Assembly (NCBI RefSeq): GCF_014202995.1
Contig: NZ_JACHIA010000015.1
Location: forward strand, 62,001-126,000
Source of the DNA: Longimicrobium terrae
Lineage (GTDB): Bacteria > Gemmatimonadota > Gemmatimonadetes > Longimicrobiales > Longimicrobiaceae
Reading direction: 5' to 3'
Length of the DNA stretch: 64,000 nucleotides
The notes under the pieces were generated by a model that worked only from the letters and a program-made list of their open reading frames with translations, did no database searches and had not been told where the DNA came from. The position numbers and the translations under genes are program-made. Of this stretch, positions 1-8,761 are shown in pieces (within the stretch, counting starts at the first letter, position 1; each line of letters starts with the position of its first letter).

Positions 1-2711
1 GTGTGGCCGGAACCGCGCTGTCGGTGCAGACGGGGCCGGACGGGCGCTTCACCCTGCCGCGGGTTCCCGCAGGGCGCCGCGACGTGCGGGTGGAGCGGCT
101 GGGATACGCCGCGAAGTCGGTGACCGGCGTGCAGGTGAACGCGGGCCGGTCCACGGAGCTGGAGGTGGCGCTGGATGCGCGCAGCCTGATGCTGGAGGGA
201 GTGACGGTGACCGCGGAGCAGGAGCGGGGCTCCACGGGGGCCCTGCTGCGCGAGCGCCGGCAGGCCGCCACGGTGACGGACGTGGTGGGGCGCCGGCAGA
301 TCGAGGCGTCTCCCGACGCCGACGCGGGCGCGGTGCTGCGGCGCGTCCCCGCGGCGGAGGTGCGGGAGGGCAAGTACGTGTACATCCGCGGCCTGGGCGA
401 CCGCTACGGAAACGTGACGCTGAACGGCGCGTCGCTCCCGTCGCTCACCCCGGACCGCAAGTCCGTTCCGCTGGACATGATTCCCTCCAACCTCCTGGAG
501 TCGGTGGTCACCAGCAAGGGGTACACGCCCGACCTGCCCGGCGACTACGCCGGCGGTCTGGTGCAGCTGCGCACCCGCGACGTGCCCCCGCAGCGCATCC
601 TGCGGCTGACCACGGCGATGGGGTACAACAGCGCGGGCTCGCTGCGCCAGGGATGGCTGTTTGACGGGTGCGACGCGGACTGGACCGCCTTCGCCACCTG
701 CACCGACCTTCCCGAGTCGCTTCCGGGCGACACCGTGGCCTTCGGGACGGGCGGCCAGACGGCGGAGGAGCGGGCGCGCATCGCCCGCGCGTATTCCGGC
801 GTGCTGCCGTGGACGCCCACCCGGCGCGAGATCCCGCTCAACCGCGGCGTGGAGCTCACCTACGGCGACGAGCTGCGGATCCTGGGGACCCCCGTGGGCG
901 TGATCTCGTCGCTGGACTGGTCCGATTCGTACGCCGCGCGTGACGGGTACGTGTCGCGGACGGTGCAGGGCAACATCACCCCGGGCGTGCTGCAGTACAT
1001 CACCGACTACTCGGCGTCCGGGTACGGCGGGCGCGACGTGTCGCTGGGCGGGCTCGCCAAGGTCAGCGTTCCGTTCGGCAGCGCGCACCGGGTGTCGCTT
1101 TCGGGGATCATGAACCGGCTGCAGGAGGACCGGGTGGAGATCCTGGAGGGGTACGCTTCGCTCACTTCCGACGGCCACTTCGCCACGCCGCAGCTGGCCC
1201 GCGTGCAGAGCACCCTGTGGAACCTGCAGCTGGACGGGGAGCACCGCCTGGGGCGCCCCGTTCTGGAATGGCGCGCCACCCGCTCCCGGTCGGAACGGTA
1301 CGAGCCGGGAAGCCGCGCCTCGCTTCTGCGCGGCGCCGGGGGCGGCACCGAGGCCGGCGGCTACGACGGCATCGGGGGAACGCTGGAATCGGAGTACGAC
1401 TGGCTCAACGAGCCTCCCGGCGGCCGCGTGCTGCACGGGGACATGGACGAGACGGCGTGGTCCGGCGGGGTGGACCTCACCGTTCCGTTCCGCCTGCGCG
1501 GGGCGGACGCGCGCATCAAGCTCGGCGGTGCGCTGGATCTGCGGGAGCGGGACGCTCTGCAGCGCACACTGCTCTTCCGGGTGGACGACGCGGCACGGGG
1601 CACGCCGCTGGATTCACTCTTCAGCGACGGCAACATCGGCACGGTGGTGAGCACGCGCGAGTTCACGCGCAGCGACGACAGCTCGGTGGGCGAATCCAGC
1701 GTCCGCGCGGTGTACGGCATGCTGGACATGGAGCCGCTGCCCCGGCTGCGGGTGGTGCTGGGCGCCCGGGTGGAGGCCGCGCGGCAGGAGGTGAACGCGG
1801 TGAACCAGTTCGGGGACCCCGCGGCGGACCTGGAGGGCACCCGGGGCTTCAACGAGAGCACCGACGTGCTTCCCGCGCTCAACCTCACCTGGCGCCTGAC
1901 CCCGCGAATGAACCTGCGCGGCGGCTTCTCGCGCACGCTGGCACGCCCGCAGTTCCGGGAGATCGCCACGTTCTTCTACCAGGACTACTTCGGCGGCATC
2001 GCGGTGCAGGGCAACCCCGGGCTGCGCCGCACGCTGATCGACAACGCCGACCTGCGCTGGGAAGCGTTCCCCGCGGGGGACGCGGTGCTTTCGACGGGTG
2101 TCTTCTTCAAGCGCTTTCACGGCCCGATCGAGCCGCTGGTGGTGGCGCTCGGCTTCAAGTCGCTGAGCCAGACGTGGATCAACACCCGCGAGGCCGACAC
2201 CTGGGGCTTCGAGGCGGAGTTCCGCAGCGCGCTGGGGTTCGTGGCGGCGCCGCTGCGGGCGGTGACGCTCTCGGCCAACTACGCGCTGCTGCACACCGAG
2301 GTGGACTCGGTGGCCATCCGCTTTCCCCTGGACGGCACCTTCATCCGGCGCCTCACCCCGGAAACGCGCAGCATCTTCGGCCAGACGCCGTACCTGCTGA
2401 ACGTGGGGCTCGGCTACGCCCACCCGCGGGCGGGAACCCGCGTGACGGCGCTCTTCAACCGCAGCGGCAAGCGGCTGGAACTGGCCAGCGCCGAGGCCGA
2501 GTATCCGTCCGTGTACGAACTGCCGCGGAGCGAACTGGACCTGGTGCTGGAGCAGGGGCTGGGGCGCGGGCTTTCGTTCAAGCTCACGGGGTCGCGCCTG
2601 CTGGGCAACCGGGTGCGCTTCGTCCAGGAGTTCGATGACGGGCAGCGCGTGGTGTCGCGCGGGTGGGACGCGGGGCGCACCGTGAACCTGTCGCTCTCGT
2701 GGGACCCGTGA
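1..2711 (+). CDS. TonB-dependent receptor, 5' end cut by window edge
   Basis: Outer-membrane receptor expected to import a bound ligand using TonB energy. The frame is open to the left edge and no signal peptide is visible, so the true start lies outside the window. The first ~70 residues are a carboxypeptidase-regulatory-like beta-sandwich ('TGPDGRFTLPRVPAGRRDVRV'). A plug follows at about 85-200, with 'YVYIRGLGDRYGNVTLNG' and 'GDYAGGLVQLRTRD'. The remaining ~700 residues have the alternating pattern of a 22-strand barrel. The substrate cannot be read from the sequence. Its stop overlaps the next start by 4 bp (GTGA), so it is probably co-translated with the small lipoprotein that follows. 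Confidence 0.9.
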   Translation, partial: VAGTALSVQTGPDGRFTLPRVPAGRRDVRVERLGYAAKSVTGVQVNAGRSTELEVALDARSLMLEGVTVTAEQERGSTGALLRERRQAATVTDVVGRRQIEASPDADAGAVLRRVPAAEVREGKYVYIRGLGDRYGNVTLNGASLPSLTPDRKSVPLDMIPSNLLESVVTSKGYTPDLPGDYAGGLVQLRTRDVPPQRILRLTTAMGYNSAGSLRQGWLFDGCDADWTAFATCTDLPESLPGDTVAFGTGGQTAEERARIARAYSGVLPWTPTRREIPLNRGVELTYGDELRILGTPVGVISSLDWSDSYAARDGYVSRTVQGNITPGVLQYITDYSASGYGGRDVSLGGLAKVSVPFGSAHRVSLSGIMNRLQEDRVEILEGYASLTSDGHFATPQLARVQSTLWNLQLDGEHRLGRPVLEWRATRSRSERYEPGSRASLLRGAGGGTEAGGYDGIGGTLESEYDWLNEPPGGRVLHGDMDETAWSGGVDLTVPFRLRGADARIKLGGALDLRERDALQRTLLFRVDDAARGTPLDSLFSDGNIGTVVSTREFTRSDDSSVGESSVRAVYGMLDMEPLPRLRVVLGARVEAARQEVNAVNQFGDPAADLEGTRGFNESTDVLPALNLTWRLTPRMNLRGGFSRTLARPQFREIATFFYQDYFGGIAVQGNPGLRRTLIDNADLRWEAFPAGDAVLSTGVFFKRFHGPIEPLVVALGFKSLSQTWINTREADTWGFEAEFRSALGFVAAPLRAVTLSANYALLHTEVDSVAIRFPLDGTFIRRLTPETRSIFGQTPYLLNVGLGYAHPRAGTRVTALFNRSGKRLELASAEAEYPSVYELPRSELDLVLEQGLGRGLSFKLTGSRLLGNRVRFVQEFDDGQRVVSRGWDAGRTVNLSLSWDP

Positions 2712-3217
2712 GCGCCGGCCGGACGCTGGCGGCGGCGTTGGTGATCCTGGCCTCGGCCGCGTGCGGCGGCCGGGACGAGCCGGCCCCGCTTCCCGCGCTG
2801 CCCGGAAGCGCGCCCACGGTCAGCGACCTGGGCCGGGGCGTGGTTGACGGGTTCGTGGCGGGCGACACGGCGCGGCTGCGGGGCTACACGCTGTCGCTGG
2901 AGGAGTACCGCGACGTGGTGTGGCCGCGGCTGGGCATCGACACCACCTCAGGCGTCACCTTCGGGTGGTCGTGGGGCGACAACCAGGTGCGCGGCCGGCG
3001 CGCCTACCGCCGGTACCTGGACCGCATGAAGGGGATGGCGCTGCGGGCCGATTCCACGCACTGCACCGGTGCGCCCCGGCGCTTTGACGGCGTCACCGTG
3101 ATGCAGGGGTGCCGCGTTGCGGTGCGGGACTCCACCGGGGCGGCGGGACAGTTGGAACTCTTCAGCAGCGTGGTGGAAGTAGGGGGACGGTACAAGATCT
3201 TCCGCTACGACGACTGA
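2708..3217 (+). CDS. small lipoprotein coupled to the TonB-dependent receptor
   Basis: Unrecognised 169-aa protein. I chose the GTG at 2708 because it overlaps the receptor's TGA (GTGA) and gives a signal peptide ending in a lipobox-like 'ASAAC' (Cys about residue 19). An upstream start in the same frame would remove that signal. The mature part is rich in charged and aromatic residues and has two further Cys (in 'HCTGAP' and 'GCRVAV') that could form a disulfide. The coupling suggests a periplasmic or outer-membrane accessory of the receptor; this is inferred from position. A strong terminator hairpin follows. Confidence 0.75.
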   Translation: MSAGRTLAAALVILASAACGGRDEPAPLPALPGSAPTVSDLGRGVVDGFVAGDTARLRGYTLSLEEYRDVVWPRLGIDTTSGVTFGWSWGDNQVRGRRAYRRYLDRMKGMALRADSTHCTGAPRRFDGVTVMQGCRVAVRDSTGAAGQLELFSSVVEVGGRYKIFRYDD

Positions 3218-3245
3218 CGTGATGCCGCGGTGCGGTTCGCGTGCG

Positions 3246-3282
3246 AAAGACGGCTTCCGGCGATGCGCCGGGAGCCGTCTTT
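3246..3282 (+). terminator. intrinsic terminator after receptor/lipoprotein pair
   Basis: AAAGACGGCT pairs with AGCCGTCTTT around a GC-rich inner stem (TCCGGCG / CGCCGG). It is followed by a short T-rich stretch, about 30 nt after the lipoprotein stop. Confidence 0.8.
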
Positions 3283-3615
3283 CTCGTGGTCATCATGTGT
3301 TCACGCGAAGTCGCGTAGGGATCTTCCGGCTGCATCCAGGGATGATGGACATCCTTGACGCTGAACAGGATGGGATAATCATCCCGTGCATTTGTAAAGG
3401 TTCAGTTTCGACGTGAAAAGTGCGTGATAGAGTGTAGGGGGGAAGGGACGCCCGGGTTGTGGTCAAGGCATGACGATCGTCTGACGCGGCGCGCCGCCCC
3501 ATGGCGGCGCACGCAGCCGGGGTCTCCGTCCGGACGGAGGCCACGGCGGGGGCGGGGGTGCCCGGCCGGCACCCGAGCCCCACGACCCATCCCTTTCCCG
3601 AGAGGACGAACTCCC
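3283..3615. other. intergenic region upstream of the beta-helix lipoprotein
   Basis: About 330 bp with no convincing gene. It is AT-richer at 3290-3440 (for example TTTGTAAAGGTTCAGTTTC), so it probably holds the promoter of the next gene. The open frames here have neither start signals nor recognisable content. Confidence 0.5.
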
Positions 3616-4932
3616 ATGAAGCACATCCGCATTCTGGCGGCGCTTGCCGTGGCCGCCGGCGCCACGGCCGCCTGCGACACCCCGAGCGCCCCGGTCGCCA
3701 GCCGCGACCTGATCAAGGCGAGCGGCATCACCCTGCAGGCGGTGAAGCTGTCCGGTTCGCAGAGCTGCGCGTCGGCCGCCGACACGATCTTCCTGGCGGA
3801 CAACGACACCATCAGCGGCCAGGTGAACATCCCGAACGGCTGCACGCTCCGCGTGCGCCCGGCGGACAACAACGGCGATGGCCGCGTCACCATCTACGGC
3901 GACGCCAGCGTCGCTCCCTCCGCGCTGGTCGTTCACCAGGGCGCGCGGATCTACGCCGAGGGCAGCGCCACGGTGCCCATCGTCTTCACTCCCACGGGCG
4001 GCTCCACCACCCCGGGCGCCTGGGGCGGCATCGTGCTGATCGGCAACGCGCCGACCAACGACGCCACCGCGACCGTGGAAGGCATTCCCGGCAGCGTGGC
4101 GTACGGCGGCAGCGTGGCCAACGACAACAGCGGCACGCTCCGCTACGTCCGCATCGAGTACGCCGGCTACCAGCTGGTGACCAACAACGAGCTGAACGGC
4201 CTGTCGCTGTACGGCGTGGGCAGCGGCACCACGCTCGAGTACATCCAGGTGCACCGCGGCTCGGACGACGGCATCGAGTTCTTCGGCGGCACGGCCAGCA
4301 TCCGCTACGCGGTGGTGACCGGCGCTGAGGACGACTCGTTCGACTACTCGTTCGGCTGGGTGGGCAACGCCCAGTTCGTGATCGTGCAGCAGGGCGCCGC
4401 CGTGGGCGACAAGGGCATCGAGGCGGACAACGACGACGCCGGCAGCACGGGCTCGCCGGTGACGGACGCCGACATCTGGAACATCACCCTGGTGGGGCGC
4501 GACGCGAGCGTGGCCGACAGCACCTCGGTGGATGCCGGCAACATCGGCATCCAGCTGCGCCGCAACGTGGCGAGCCGGGTGCGCAACGCCATCGTGCTGG
4601 GCTTTGACGCGGCCTTCGACGGCACCGGGTCCAACGCCACCATCACCACGGATTCGGTCACCAATTCCATCTTCTACGCCAAGGCCGGCTACACCGTGGG
4701 CAACAGCGCGGTGAACAACATCGAGCAGGCGGACCCGCAGCTGGTGAACCCCTGGGCCCGCAGCACCTCGCGCGACTTCCGCCCCACGGCCACCTCGCGC
4801 TCGCGCTCGGGCGGCTACACGGGCTCCAAGACGGGCCTGGTGACCACCACCTTCCGCGGCGCCGTGCCGCAGACCACCAGCAGCGGCGTGTCGCCGACCT
4901 GGTACACGGGCTGGACCACCTGGGCCTACTGA
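3616..4932 (+). CDS. secreted lipoprotein with beta-helix-like repeats
   Basis: 438-aa exported protein of unknown function. The ATG at 3616 starts a classical lipoprotein signal ('ILAALAVAAGATAAC', Cys about 20) with AGAGGA about 10 nt upstream; the frame extends further upstream but without a signal peptide. The mature part is dominated by short Gly/Asn/Asp-rich strands such as 'WGGIVLIGNAPTND' and 'GLSLYGVGSGTTLEYIQV'. This is the rung pattern of right-handed parallel beta-helices. No catalytic motif is evident. Comparable proteins often lie beside TonB-dependent receptors, as this one does, so a role in surface ligand capture is possible but inferred. Confidence 0.7.
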   Translation: MKHIRILAALAVAAGATAACDTPSAPVASRDLIKASGITLQAVKLSGSQSCASAADTIFLADNDTISGQVNIPNGCTLRVRPADNNGDGRVTIYGDASVAPSALVVHQGARIYAEGSATVPIVFTPTGGSTTPGAWGGIVLIGNAPTNDATATVEGIPGSVAYGGSVANDNSGTLRYVRIEYAGYQLVTNNELNGLSLYGVGSGTTLEYIQVHRGSDDGIEFFGGTASIRYAVVTGAEDDSFDYSFGWVGNAQFVIVQQGAAVGDKGIEADNDDAGSTGSPVTDADIWNITLVGRDASVADSTSVDAGNIGIQLRRNVASRVRNAIVLGFDAAFDGTGSNATITTDSVTNSIFYAKAGYTVGNSAVNNIEQADPQLVNPWARSTSRDFRPTATSRSRSGGYTGSKTGLVTTTFRGAVPQTTSSGVSPTWYTGWTTWAY

Positions 4933-5215
4933 CCCCATCCGCCGGGCGCGGCTCCCCGCCGCGCCCGGCCAGCGGGACCCCGGCCGTCGCGGACGCATGT
5001 CCGCGGCGGCTTCTGTCATCCCCCCCGGGCGCCGGACCCGCGTCATCACGGAACCGCGAGACCGCGTAACAGTTCGTCCGCCCGGCGAGGGTACGGGGGC
5101 GGAGCTGTAGGGGTGAAGGGCGATGAGGGTTGTTCACTCTGCGTTGTTCGCGGCCACGCGCCCGCGGCCGGGGCGGCGCCGGTCCCGCTCCTCACTCCGA
5201 CTTTCCATCCACGCA

Positions 5216-7141
5216 ATGACCATGAAGTCCATACGCCGGCTCTCTGCCCTCGTGCTGGCGGGGGTGCCGCTCGCGGCGCTTTCCGCCTGCGGCGACCTGC
5301 TCACGGACGAGGCTCCGGGCGCGCGGCGGGTGCTGGTTCAGCTCAACGAGGCCGAGTTCGGCAGAACGTTTCACGTGGCCCAGCCGCTGCGCCTGGAGCT
5401 GTTCGCCTCCGACCAGGGCGGGCTCGGCGTGGGGTCGGTGGAGGTGCGGTGGGCGGCGGGCGAGGCAAGCGGCACCGTGCAGCCGGACCGGGAGCGCACC
5501 AACGGCAACGGCTTTCTGGAGGCCACCTGGACCCCCGGAAATGTCGCGGGGCGCCAGCGCATCTACGTGGAGGTGATGGGGACGGGGATGGCCGACACCC
5601 TGGAGGTGGACGTGGCCCCGGACACGGTGGTGGGATCCGTGGACCTGCGCGCCGACGCGGACACGATGGTCGCGGGGGAAACGCAGCGGGTGTCGCTGGA
5701 GCGGGTGGCCGACCGGTTCGGGAATGCATACAACCTGACGGGCGGGGGACTTCCGGCTGTGTCGTTCAGCACGCCCGACACCGCGGTGCTGGACGTGAGC
5801 CCGAGCGGGCTTGCCGCCGTGGTGACGGCGCGCGCGGCGGGGGTGGGACGGGTGATTGCCCGGGTGGGCTCGCGGGCCGACACGGTGGCCATCACCGTCC
5901 GCCGGTTCATCGCCCCGGGATCGTTCCGCGTGGTGCGCGCGGGCGCGTACTACAGCTGCGGAACCACCCTGCCCGGCGCGGCGCACTGCTGGGGCGACAA
6001 CGCGGCGGGGCAGCTGGGCACCGGCGGCGCGGAACCGTCGCTTTCCATCCCCGCGGCGCTCCGCGCGCTGGCCGGCGTGGCGGTGGAGGACCTGGCGCTG
6101 GGCGAGATCCACACCTGCGCGGTGGCGGCGGGCGGCGTGTGGTGCTGGGGCGACAACTCCGTCGGGCAGCTGGGCGACGGCACGCAGGATCCCCGGCCGG
6201 AGCCGGTGCGGGTAGCGGCTCCCGCGGGCGTCCGCTTCACCTCGGTCGGCGTCGGGATCGTGCACACCTGCGCGCTTGCGGAGGACGGCGGCGTGTGGTG
6301 CTGGGGCGACAACTCCGCCGGCCAGCTTGGGGCCGAGGCCGGGCCGGGCGATCCCTCGCCCCAGCCGGTACGGGTGGCGGCGCCGGGAGCGGTTTTCTCC
6401 AGCCTGTCCGTGGGAGCGGTCCACGCCTGCGCGCTGACCGCCGAGGGCGCGGCGTGGTGCTGGGGCGACAACAGCACGGGCCAGCTGGGCACCGGCACGG
6501 TGGACGCGGTGGCGGGCGCGGTGGCGGTGGAGTCGGCGGGGGCGCCGTTCACCCAGCTGGGCGCGGGCTTTCTGCACACCTGCGCGGTGCGGGCTTCGGG
6601 CACGACGGCGTGCTGGGGCGACAACAGCTACGGCCAGCTGGGCAACGGCAGCACGGAGATGAGCGCGTCGCCGGTCGCGGTCTCCGGCCCGGGGCGCTTC
6701 CGGCAGGTGTCTGGCGGGCTCTACCACACCTGCGCCGTGACGGCGGAGGACGGCCGCGCCTTCTGCTGGGGCGCCAACGGTTCGGGACGCCTGGGCAGCG
6801 GCGACGAGGCCGACTCGCCGGTGCCGGTGGAGGTGCGCTCCGGCGAGATCCGCTTTCAGTCGGTGGACGCGGGGTACGAGCACAGCTGCGCGCTGGGCAC
6901 GGACAACGAGGGGTACTGCTGGGGCCGCAACAGCGCGGGCGAGCTCGGCACGGGGTTCACCAGCGGCGCCTCGCTGCAGCCCGTGCGCGTGTCATCTCCG
7001 GTGGCCCCCGCGCTCCGGCGCGCCGCCGCCGCGCATGCCGCCCCGACGCGCGCGCGTTCGGCGGCCCGTGCGCATCCGCGGCCGGCCGTGTGCGGCCGGA
7101 TCGCCGGGCGGACGCGCGGGCGCCTGCCCAGCTGCCGCTGA
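5216..7141 (+). CDS. RCC1-repeat lipoprotein with N-terminal Ig-like domains
   Basis: 641-aa surface lipoprotein. 'MTMKSIRRLSALVLAG' begins a signal ending in 'LAALSAC'; the start is at 5216, or at 5222 in the same frame. Residues ~30-130 and ~135-225 look like two bacterial Ig-like (Big-type) domains. From ~235 to ~605 there are seven copies of a 'C-W-G-D-N-x-x-G-Q-L-G-x-G' motif, one per blade of an RCC1-type seven-bladed propeller. Each blade also has a Cys shortly before the CWG Cys ('HTCAV...CWG'), suggesting seven disulfides. The Ala/Arg-rich last ~50 residues are low complexity. A paralogue lies at 8762. The ligand is unknown. Confidence 0.85.
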   Translation: MTMKSIRRLSALVLAGVPLAALSACGDLLTDEAPGARRVLVQLNEAEFGRTFHVAQPLRLELFASDQGGLGVGSVEVRWAAGEASGTVQPDRERTNGNGFLEATWTPGNVAGRQRIYVEVMGTGMADTLEVDVAPDTVVGSVDLRADADTMVAGETQRVSLERVADRFGNAYNLTGGGLPAVSFSTPDTAVLDVSPSGLAAVVTARAAGVGRVIARVGSRADTVAITVRRFIAPGSFRVVRAGAYYSCGTTLPGAAHCWGDNAAGQLGTGGAEPSLSIPAALRALAGVAVEDLALGEIHTCAVAAGGVWCWGDNSVGQLGDGTQDPRPEPVRVAAPAGVRFTSVGVGIVHTCALAEDGGVWCWGDNSAGQLGAEAGPGDPSPQPVRVAAPGAVFSSLSVGAVHACALTAEGAAWCWGDNSTGQLGTGTVDAVAGAVAVESAGAPFTQLGAGFLHTCAVRASGTTACWGDNSYGQLGNGSTEMSASPVAVSGPGRFRQVSGGLYHTCAVTAEDGRAFCWGANGSGRLGSGDEADSPVPVEVRSGEIRFQSVDAGYEHSCALGTDNEGYCWGRNSAGELGTGFTSGASLQPVRVSSPVAPALRRAAAAHAAPTRARSAARAHPRPAVCGRIAGRTRGRLPSCR

Positions 7142-7163
7142 ACCGTCCCTGCCTGAACGGAAG

Positions 7164-7195
7164 AACCGGCGCTCCGTGTATTCGGGGCGCCGGTT
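7164..7195 (+). terminator. intrinsic terminator after RCC1 lipoprotein
   Basis: AACCGGCGCTCCG and CGGGGCGCCGGTT form a near-perfect 13-bp stem with a TGTATT loop, followed by TTCTC. It lies 23 nt after the stop. Confidence 0.85.
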
Positions 7196-7732
7196 TTCTC
7201 GTGCGGATCCGGTTTGGCCAGCAGGGTGGGTGAGTGTGGCACGCGAAGGATCGCAATCAGGCGAGAGCGGTTCCGCAGATCTGTCGGGGGCTGTGGGAGG
7301 GGCGACGCTGTTCGGGACCGGGGCTCCGCGTGCGGGAATGCGCATTGGCGGACGAGGCGTGTGGCATCGCCGTCCGGGTCCGGATCGGGGGAAGGCCGCC
7401 GGCTCCCAGGGTGGCTGGACGCGCGGTGCGGAGTCAGTCCCGCGGGGAGCGGCCGTCGCGGGGAGCGCCTGCGCAGCGGTCACTGCGGGCGCATCGCGTG
7501 GCGGGACGGAGATCCGGGGCAGCAACCGGCCTGGCCGTCGCGGGACCCGGTATCCGCCGCGGCGGTGTCTCTGGTGGACAGGCGGAGGCGGACGGCGGGG
7601 TGCGCTGCAGGCGGGAGGAACCGCCGCGACGCGTTTCCCTTTGGATCACCCGCTCCATGGGCCGGCGGCGCACCCGGCACGTGACCGAACGCGTCGCGCG
7701 GATGGATGGTGGCCCGGCGACCGCCGGATGGA
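7196..7732. other. non-coding stretch between RCC1 terminator and sigma factor 3' end
   Basis: About 540 bp. The open frames here are Arg/Gly-rich, have no start signals and look like chance frames in GC-rich DNA. I see no RNA gene or repeat. Confidence 0.5.
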
Positions 7733-8335
7733 TCAGCCCAGGACGCGGAGGATGAACAGGGCGGCCAGCGTCGTCATGTGCACGCTCAGGCGCGCACGCA
7801 TGGCCTTGAGGGCACGCCCCATCTGCGTTTCCACCGTCTTTACGGAGAGCCCCAGCGTGCTGGCGATCTGCGTGTATGTAAGCCCGTCGCGCCGGCTGAG
7901 CATGAAGATGCGCCGGCACTGCTCGGGCAGCGCGTCCACGGCGCGGTCGATGGCCAGCTTGAGTTCACCCGAGCGCAGCACGTCGTCCGTATCGCCGGGA
8001 GCGCGGTCGTCTACGCCCAGCAGGAGCTGCGACCGGTCCTCCACCCGCCTCCGCTTGAGCGCGTTGAACGCCCGGTTGCGTGCGGAGATGTACAGCACGG
8101 GAGCGAGCGTCTTTCCGCGGGCGCGCCACTCCGCGCGCCGCTCCCACACGGCGACGAACAGGTCCTGCACCACGTCCTCCGACGCCGCGGGCGACCCCAC
8201 CAGCCGGTCCACGTATGTGCACAGACCGGCGTAGTGCTCCTGAAAGACCGTCTGAAACCACCGCTGGTCCGCTTCGGCGGACGGGGCCGGCCAGCCTGCT
8301 TCGGGCACTCCGCTTCCGGCGCAAAGATCGGACAT
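7733..8335 (-). CDS. ECF-type RNA polymerase sigma-70 factor
   Basis: 200-aa extracytoplasmic-function sigma factor that would direct RNA polymerase to a small regulon. Region 2 is seen in 'SEDVVQDLFVAVWERR'. Region 4 is 'LPEQCRRIFMLSRRDGLTYTQIASTLGLSVKTVETQ', split here as 'LPEQCRRIFMLSRRDG' and 'TYTQIASTLGLSVKTVE', with a clear helix-turn-helix. The ATG at 8335 has AGAGGA five to six nt upstream; the frame continues upstream without support. The C-terminus ends in a short hydrophobic tail ('TTLAALFILRVLG'), unusual for a soluble factor. No anti-sigma gene is adjacent. It lies between two RCC1 lipoprotein genes and is divergent from the second. Confidence 0.9.
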   Translation of the reverse strand: MSDLCAGSGVPEAGWPAPSAEADQRWFQTVFQEHYAGLCTYVDRLVGSPAASEDVVQDLFVAVWERRAEWRARGKTLAPVLYISARNRAFNALKRRRVEDRSQLLLGVDDRAPGDTDDVLRSGELKLAIDRAVDALPEQCRRIFMLSRRDGLTYTQIASTLGLSVKTVETQMGRALKAMRARLSVHMTTLAALFILRVLG

Positions 8336-8761
8336 CCGTTCCTCTCGTGTCGGGGCGTCCGCGCGGCTCCGTGGCGGTCTTCCTCGCCACCGGGCCGGTA
8401 ATCGTGAGCTTCTCTGATTGTAGGCGTGAAGTGCACGGAGGAAGGGCAAGGCGTGCAACGATCTTGTAGCGGTCCGGCACAGGTGTCCGGCAGGCGGGGT
8501 CTTTCCGCGACGATGCGGTGCGGGATGACCAGGACGGGGCCGCCGCCCGGCGCGAGGTTGCGGCGCGGAAGCTCCCCAGGGCCGGTGAAGATCGGGACGG
8601 GATTGGTACCGGAATCCGGAGCAGAGCTGTCAGGGAGGGCCGGCTGGCGGGTTGTTCTTGTGCCGGATGCCGCGTGATGGAGCGGGACGGCCCCGGGCCC
8701 CGGCATCCTCCTTCGGGGAGATTGTTTCCCTGTTCCACCCCCCCTGGTACCGGAGAGCACC
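8336..8761. other. divergent promoter region, sigma factor / RCC1 lipoprotein
   Basis: About 425 bp between divergent starts. It must hold promoters for both genes, but I could not assign boxes reliably. No gene is supported. Confidence 0.5.

Noticed and set aside
5960-6930. Regularly spaced repeats that could suggest a CRISPR or tandem DNA array
   Set aside because: The repeats are in-frame codons for the CWGDN motif of RCC1 blades; the spacing is about 150 bp and diverged, so it is protein structure and not an array.
7035-8234. 399-aa plus-strand frame over the sigma factor
   Set aside because: Overlaps the sigma factor gene antisense, is Arg/Gly-rich, and crosses a clear terminator; no start signal.
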